Shown one piece after another: positions 60,386 to 64,000 of a stretch of 64,000 nucleotides of DNA (position 1 is the first letter of the stretch; each line of letters opens with the position of its first letter). The notes under the pieces are model-generated. The model searched no databases, had not been told where the DNA came from, and saw only the letters and a program-made list of their open reading frames with translations. Source of the DNA: Ruminococcaceae bacterium BL-6 (GTDB lineage Bacteria; Bacillota; Clostridia; Oscillospirales; Acutalibacteraceae); NCBI GenBank assembly GCA_902810075.1, contig LR778135.1:2356001-2420000 (forward strand), read 5' to 3'. Made by a program: the position numbers and the translations under genes.

Positions 60386-61309
60386 TTAAAATTTCAAATT
60401 GACGATTTTCCCGATGACGAGAAAGCCCACGCACTCCATCACAAGGCCGAAGGCCAGCATCAGCTTGCCGACCGCCGTTTCAAAAAGGGGCGTCATATAG
60501 GTCGGGTTGATCATGGAGATCATCAGCAACAGGATCATCGGGATCCCCCCGATGATTTTCCCCGAAATCCGCCCCTGTGCCGTCAGCGTTTTGATGGACC
60601 GCTTGATTGCCAGACGATCGCGTATGGTCTGCGAGATCGTATCCAGAATTTCCGACAGGTTTCCGCCGACCTGCTGCTGCACGACCACCGCCGTTGTAAT
60701 CAGGCGCAGGTCGTTGCTCGCCATGCGGTCGGCCACCTTTGAAAGGGTGCTTTCCACATCCATGCCCAGTTTCAGCTCGCGGCAGGCCGTCCTGAACTCC
60801 CCGCCGATGGGGTCCGCAAGGTCTTCGGCCGCATTGGCAAGCGCCTGCTGAAACGAGAAGCCGGCCCTCAGCGCGTTGGAAAGCACCATCAGCGCATCCC
60901 CGAGCTGGCGTTCAAACAGCGCGCGCCGCTTGCTGATCTTTATTTTCAGATAGATCTGCGGCAAAGCGACCCCCGTCAGAACAAGGATCACGCTGCGCAG
61001 CATGCTGGGCCAGACGGCGCTGCTCAAAGCCGCGGGCGCAAACGCGATGAAAATCCAGAGAAGCACGAATTCCTCCGGCGTCAGCTGAATCCCCGCCAGA
61101 TTCATGTCCGCTTTCATGCTCTGTGAGATATGCAGGAAGCTCAGGCGGGACTTTTTCCCGGCGCTCCCCGATTTCTGCCTGACGCGGTCCGTGCGTATGC
61201 TGTTCAGACGGGCCTCGACTGCGATCCTTCTCTTCCAGAGGCGGGAAAGCACCATCACGGCGACACAGTAGCAAAGGACCGCGGCCGAAAGCGGCAAAAT
61301 CCACTTCAT
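60386..61309 (-). CDS. tadB: TadB, inner-membrane platform of the Tad pilus
   Basis: ATG 61,309 behind GGAGGGAGAG; 307 aa. T2SSF domain: LGDALMVLSNALRAGFSFQQ, VVQQQVGGNLSEILDTISQT; membrane helices at the start (WILPLSAAVLCYCVAVMVLS), middle and end. Start overlaps the tadA stop, so the two are coupled. Confidence 0.9.
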   Translation of the reverse strand: MKWILPLSAAVLCYCVAVMVLSRLWKRRIAVEARLNSIRTDRVRQKSGSAGKKSRLSFLHISQSMKADMNLAGIQLTPEEFVLLWIFIAFAPAALSSAVWPSMLRSVILVLTGVALPQIYLKIKISKRRALFERQLGDALMVLSNALRAGFSFQQALANAAEDLADPIGGEFRTACRELKLGMDVESTLSKVADRMASNDLRLITTAVVVQQQVGGNLSEILDTISQTIRDRLAIKRSIKTLTAQGRISGKIIGGIPMILLLMISMINPTYMTPLFETAVGKLMLAFGLVMECVGFLVIGKIVNLKF

Positions 61310-62673
61310 CCTGCTCTCCCTCCTTTCTGCAAAAACCATTCATCCTTGCACAACACGCCGTTTTCGCGAATCTTTTTCACGATCTTGGGGTGAATCCCCG
61401 TCGGCACAAATTCCCCGGCGACCTTGCCGTTGTTCCTGGCGATATCCTGCTGAAAGACGAAAATGTCCTGAATCGTCACAATATCGCCCTCCATACCGAC
61501 CACCTCGGACACGTTCACGATTTTGCGGCTGCCGTCGCGCAGGCGGGACTGGTGAACAATCAGATCGATCGCCGAGCTGATCTGCTCGCGGATGGCCCGC
61601 ACCGGCAATTCAAACCCCGACATCATGACCATGGTTTCAAGGCGCGAAATGACGTCGCGCGGCGAATTGGCGTGAACCGTGGTCAGCGACCCGTCATGGC
61701 CGGTGTTCATGGCCTGCAGCATGTCAAGCGCCTCCCCGGAACGCACCTCGCCGACAATAATCCGGTCGGGGCGCATACGCAGGGAATTTCGCACCAGGTC
61801 GCGGATCGAGATGACCCCCTTGCCCTCGATATTGCTGGGGCGGCTCTCCATCGTCACCACATGCGCCTGCTCCAGCTGCAGCTCCGCCGCATCCTCGATC
61901 GTCACGATGCGCTCGTCGCCCGAAATATATCCGGACAGAACGTTCAGCAGCGTCGTCTTGCCGGAGCCCGTGCCGCCGGAAACAATGATGTTGCAGCGCC
62001 CCCTGACCGCGGCTTCCAGAAAATTCGCCATCTGCCCGGACAGTGTTCCGTAGCCGATCAGATCCGCGATTTTCAGCGGAGCGGTGGAAAATTTCCGGAT
62101 GGTGATGCAGGGGCCTTTGAGCGCGACCGGAGGAATCACCGCGTTGACACGGGAGCCGTCCTTCAGTCTGGCGTCCACCATGGGGGTGGACTCGTCGCAC
62201 CGTCTGCCGACGGAGGAGACAATGCGGTTGATGACGTTCAGCACATGCGCGTCGTCACGGAAATAAGCGCCTGTCAGCTCGAGCTTTCCGAACCGCTCAA
62301 TATAAATCTGCTTCGGGCCGTTGACCATGATCTCGGAAATGGAGCTGTCGCGCAAAAGCGGCTCCAGGGGGCCGAGCCCCATGACGTCGTCATAGATTTC
62401 CTGAGCGATCTTCCCCTCCTCCATCCGGGTGAGGGGCTGGCTCTGGCGGGCGATGGACTGATGGATCAGCTCCCTGACCGCCTCTGCGACATCGCCGGTG
62501 CCGCCGCCCTCCGCAACCTTGGCGTTGTATTCTCCGACGACCTCTTTATGTACCGTTTCTTTCAGCTCGTCATATTTTTTGTCAATGCGGACGGCATAAT
62601 CCCCATACACCGCCGGCTTGGACGAAGCGGCGGGATCTTTTGTCTGCTCCAGCTTAGAAATCCAGTTTTCCAC
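61306..62673 (-). CDS. tadA: TadA/CpaF secretion ATPase
   Basis: 455 aa. Walker A GGTGSGKT (233-240), Asp box [12 protein letters not shown], Walker [16 protein letters not shown], His box [15 protein letters not shown]-terminal CpaF region [20 protein letters not shown]. The hexameric motor for Tad pilus assembly. Confidence 0.95.
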   Translation of the reverse strand: MENWISKLEQTKDPAASSKPAVYGDYAVRIDKKYDELKETVHKEVVGEYNAKVAEGGGTGDVAEAVRELIHQSIARQSQPLTRMEEGKIAQEIYDDVMGLGPLEPLLRDSSISEIMVNGPKQIYIERFGKLELTGAYFRDDAHVLNVINRIVSSVGRRCDESTPMVDARLKDGSRVNAVIPPVALKGPCITIRKFSTAPLKIADLIGYGTLSGQMANFLEAAVRGRCNIIVSGGTGSGKTTLLNVLSGYISGDERIVTIEDAAELQLEQAHVVTMESRPSNIEGKGVISIRDLVRNSLRMRPDRIIVGEVRSGEALDMLQAMNTGHDGSLTTVHANSPRDVISRLETMVMMSGFELPVRAIREQISSAIDLIVHQSRLRDGSRKIVNVSEVVGMEGDIVTIQDIFVFQQDIARNNGKVAGEFVPTGIHPKIVKKIRENGVLCKDEWFLQKGGRAG

Positions 62674-62679
62674 AGCCGG

Positions 62680-63879
62680 TCAACGCCTCTTTTCCCTGCC
62701 GAACCTGAATTTTGCAGGTCTCTCTCCCGCGGCGGGCGGCGCCTTCTCCCACTGTTGGTTGATGTCGTCCGCCATACCCGCGATCGCCCTGCAGATTTTG
62801 CTCTTCCCGTTTTCAAGCACCAGAGGAATTCCCTGGTTCGCAGCCGCCACGGCCGAGCGCTCGTCATACGGGATGGTGCGCCACACCGGAATTTCCAGCA
62901 CGCGCGAAATATCTTCCTCACGGATTTCCCGGCCGGCCGTTTCGCTGCACCTTCCGACTACCAGCCTGATCTTTTCGGTGCTCGCCAACGCCTGCAGCAC
63001 GGAAAGCCCTTTTTTCGTATTGCGGATGGAGGGAATGTCCCTGCCCGTCACAAACAGCACGATCGACGCGCAGTCGATACAGGCCGCCGAAATGTCGTCG
63101 AACCCCGAGGCGGCGTCGATCAGTACATAATCATAATAGACGCGCAGCGCGGACACGATGCGCTCGGCCTGCACCGCGGTGATCATGTTCGCGTACTCGG
63201 GGCTGTGCGGCGCCGGCAGAAAGCTGACGCCCGAGACATGCAGGGTCAGGAACTGGCGGATCACATCCGCATTCGGGTTGCTCTGCTCCTGAATCAGCTC
63301 CAGAATCGTATTTTTCGGCTCCTGCCCCAGCAGGGCGGCCACGTCGCCGAACTGAAGGTCGTAATCGAGCAGCACGACCTTATTCTTTTTTTCGGCGAGC
63401 TTCACCGCCAGGTTGACCGCCAGCGTCGATTTCCCGATCCCGTCTTTCACCCCGAACACCAGAATGACTTTCGATTTGTTTGAGGATGTCCCGGCGTTTT
63501 CCATCGCCGCGATGCGGTTGCTTTCATTGCTGGCAATGCTCTTGAGCTCCGTCATGAAACCGATCGGGTCCATCCCGGGGGGAAGGATATAATGGATGCC
63601 CGCCTGCATGGCCTTCTGAGCCGTCTCGTGATCCCCGGGGTCCGCGATCATCACGGGAACGCAGCGGGGGCGCAGCAGATAAATCTGGTGGCAGGCCCGC
63701 AGCGCCATCGGCGAAGCTTCCGTCACAAGAATCAGATTCGGCTGTGTTCGGCTGATCTCATCCAGAACACGGTTTTCATCGGAAACGCTTCCCGCCACCG
63801 AGATATCCTCATCCCGCAGTGCCAGCTGAACCTGAGTGCAGGCTTCCTTTTTCCCCAGCAGCAATACCTTGATCTTCAT
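62680..63879 (-). CDS. TadZ/CpaE-like localisation ATPase
   Basis: 399 aa. N-terminal receiver-like domain (residues about 1-115; NLILVTEASPMALRA) and a MinD/ParA-type ATPase with deviant P-loop FGVKDGIGKST (about 142-152), LLDYDLQFGDVAALLG and DYVLIDAASGFDD. TadZ proteins place the Tad machine at the cell pole. Ends 6 nt before tadA. Confidence 0.9.
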   Translation of the reverse strand: MKIKVLLLGKKEACTQVQLALRDEDISVAGSVSDENRVLDEISRTQPNLILVTEASPMALRACHQIYLLRPRCVPVMIADPGDHETAQKAMQAGIHYILPPGMDPIGFMTELKSIASNESNRIAAMENAGTSSNKSKVILVFGVKDGIGKSTLAVNLAVKLAEKKNKVVLLDYDLQFGDVAALLGQEPKNTILELIQEQSNPNADVIRQFLTLHVSGVSFLPAPHSPEYANMITAVQAERIVSALRVYYDYVLIDAASGFDDISAACIDCASIVLFVTGRDIPSIRNTKKGLSVLQALASTEKIRLVVGRCSETAGREIREEDISRVLEIPVWRTIPYDERSAVAAANQGIPLVLENGKSKICRAIAGMADDINQQWEKAPPAAGERPAKFRFGREKRR

Positions 63880-63910
63880 AAAGCCAGTTCCCTCCCTATC
63901 TCATCATCTG

Positions 63911-64000
63911 TCATTTCACATTTTTCAGGATAAAGCCGCGGGGCTGATTGACGCTGCCGTCGTCAGCCTGCGGACGGAGGGTAAAGACAAGCCGGCCTTT
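63911..64000 (-). CDS. CpaB/RcpC-like pilus assembly protein, C-terminal end (truncated by window)
   Basis: The last 29 codons read RLVFTLRPQADDGSVNQPRG and end FILKNVK. This matches the end of SAF-domain CpaB proteins (TLxLRPxDD), which precede TadZ in many Tad loci. The start lies outside the window. Confidence 0.65.
   Translation of the reverse strand, partial: KGRLVFTLRPQADDGSVNQPRGFILKNVK

Noticed and set aside
61390-63483. 697-codon plus-strand open frame opposite TadA and TadZ
   Set aside because: His/Arg-rich shadow frame; the minus strand encodes two clear ATPases.

Overview
The window joins two very different kinds of DNA. Positions 1 to about 46,148 are AT-rich, almost entirely plus-strand, and form the late half of a large SPbeta-like prophage; its left end lies outside the window. 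From about 46,208 to 64,000 the DNA is GC-rich chromosome with a Tad (type IVc/Flp) pilus locus, typical of an anaerobic Clostridia/Oscillospirales-type Firmicute. The junction is a 59-bp copy of the 3' part of a tRNA-Ala(GGC) gene (46,149-46,207), as expected for the distal attachment site of a phage integrated into a tRNA gene.

Prophage layout. 1-5,653: an SPbeta 'yon'-like block with a single-chain YonO-like RNA polymerase (5' end cut by the window), a zinc-ribbon protein, a YonK-like protein, a metallophosphoesterase, an HU protein, a tRNA-Thr and an Hsp20-like protein. 5,689-7,159: a decayed IS200/IS605 element (tnpA remnant plus intact tnpB). 7,242-24,649: zinc-ribbon terminase partner, large terminase, portal, protease/scaffold, free-standing homing endonuclease, decoration and capsid proteins, neck genes, tail tube, RuvC-like resolvase, chaperone-like protein, YomM-like tyrosine recombinase and PIN-PhoH ATPase. 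24,704-37,037: the tape-measure gene, split into three exons by a 286-nt group I intron and by a second insertion of about 5.86 kb with a group I core at its left end. 37,052-46,055: baseplate/tail proteins, a chimeric glycine-rich tail fibre, amidase and holin-type lysis genes.

The second tape-measure insertion (27,137-32,992) carries its own regulated cassette: two ribbon-helix-helix (RHH) repressors with repeated promoter motifs, a candidate antisense RNA, a Bro-N/KilAC antirepressor, an unknown gene, a PemK/MazF-like toxin, a candidate promoter-terminator small RNA, a zinc-ribbon protein and two tiny Cys-Cys membrane proteins. The unknown gene is itself split by a 1,496-bp IscB element with a recognisable omegaRNA; removing the element restores its frame. 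The nesting is prophage > intron > regulatory island > RNA-guided nuclease element. Seven prophage genes appear to start at ATA, ATT or ACG behind good Shine-Dalgarno sequences.

Host part: tRNA-type terminator, a nitroreductase remnant, a divergent HxlR regulator/flavin-type oxidoreductase pair, a radical SAM protein, an M3 oligopeptidase, then a minus-strand Tad locus (CpaB-like end, TadZ/CpaE, TadA, TadB, TadC, DUF192, a long coiled-coil protein, three TadE/TadG-like pseudopilins, a substrate-binding lipoprotein and a large VWA/FctA-repeat surface protein). These should assemble and energise a thin surface pilus, with the VWA protein a plausible adhesin.
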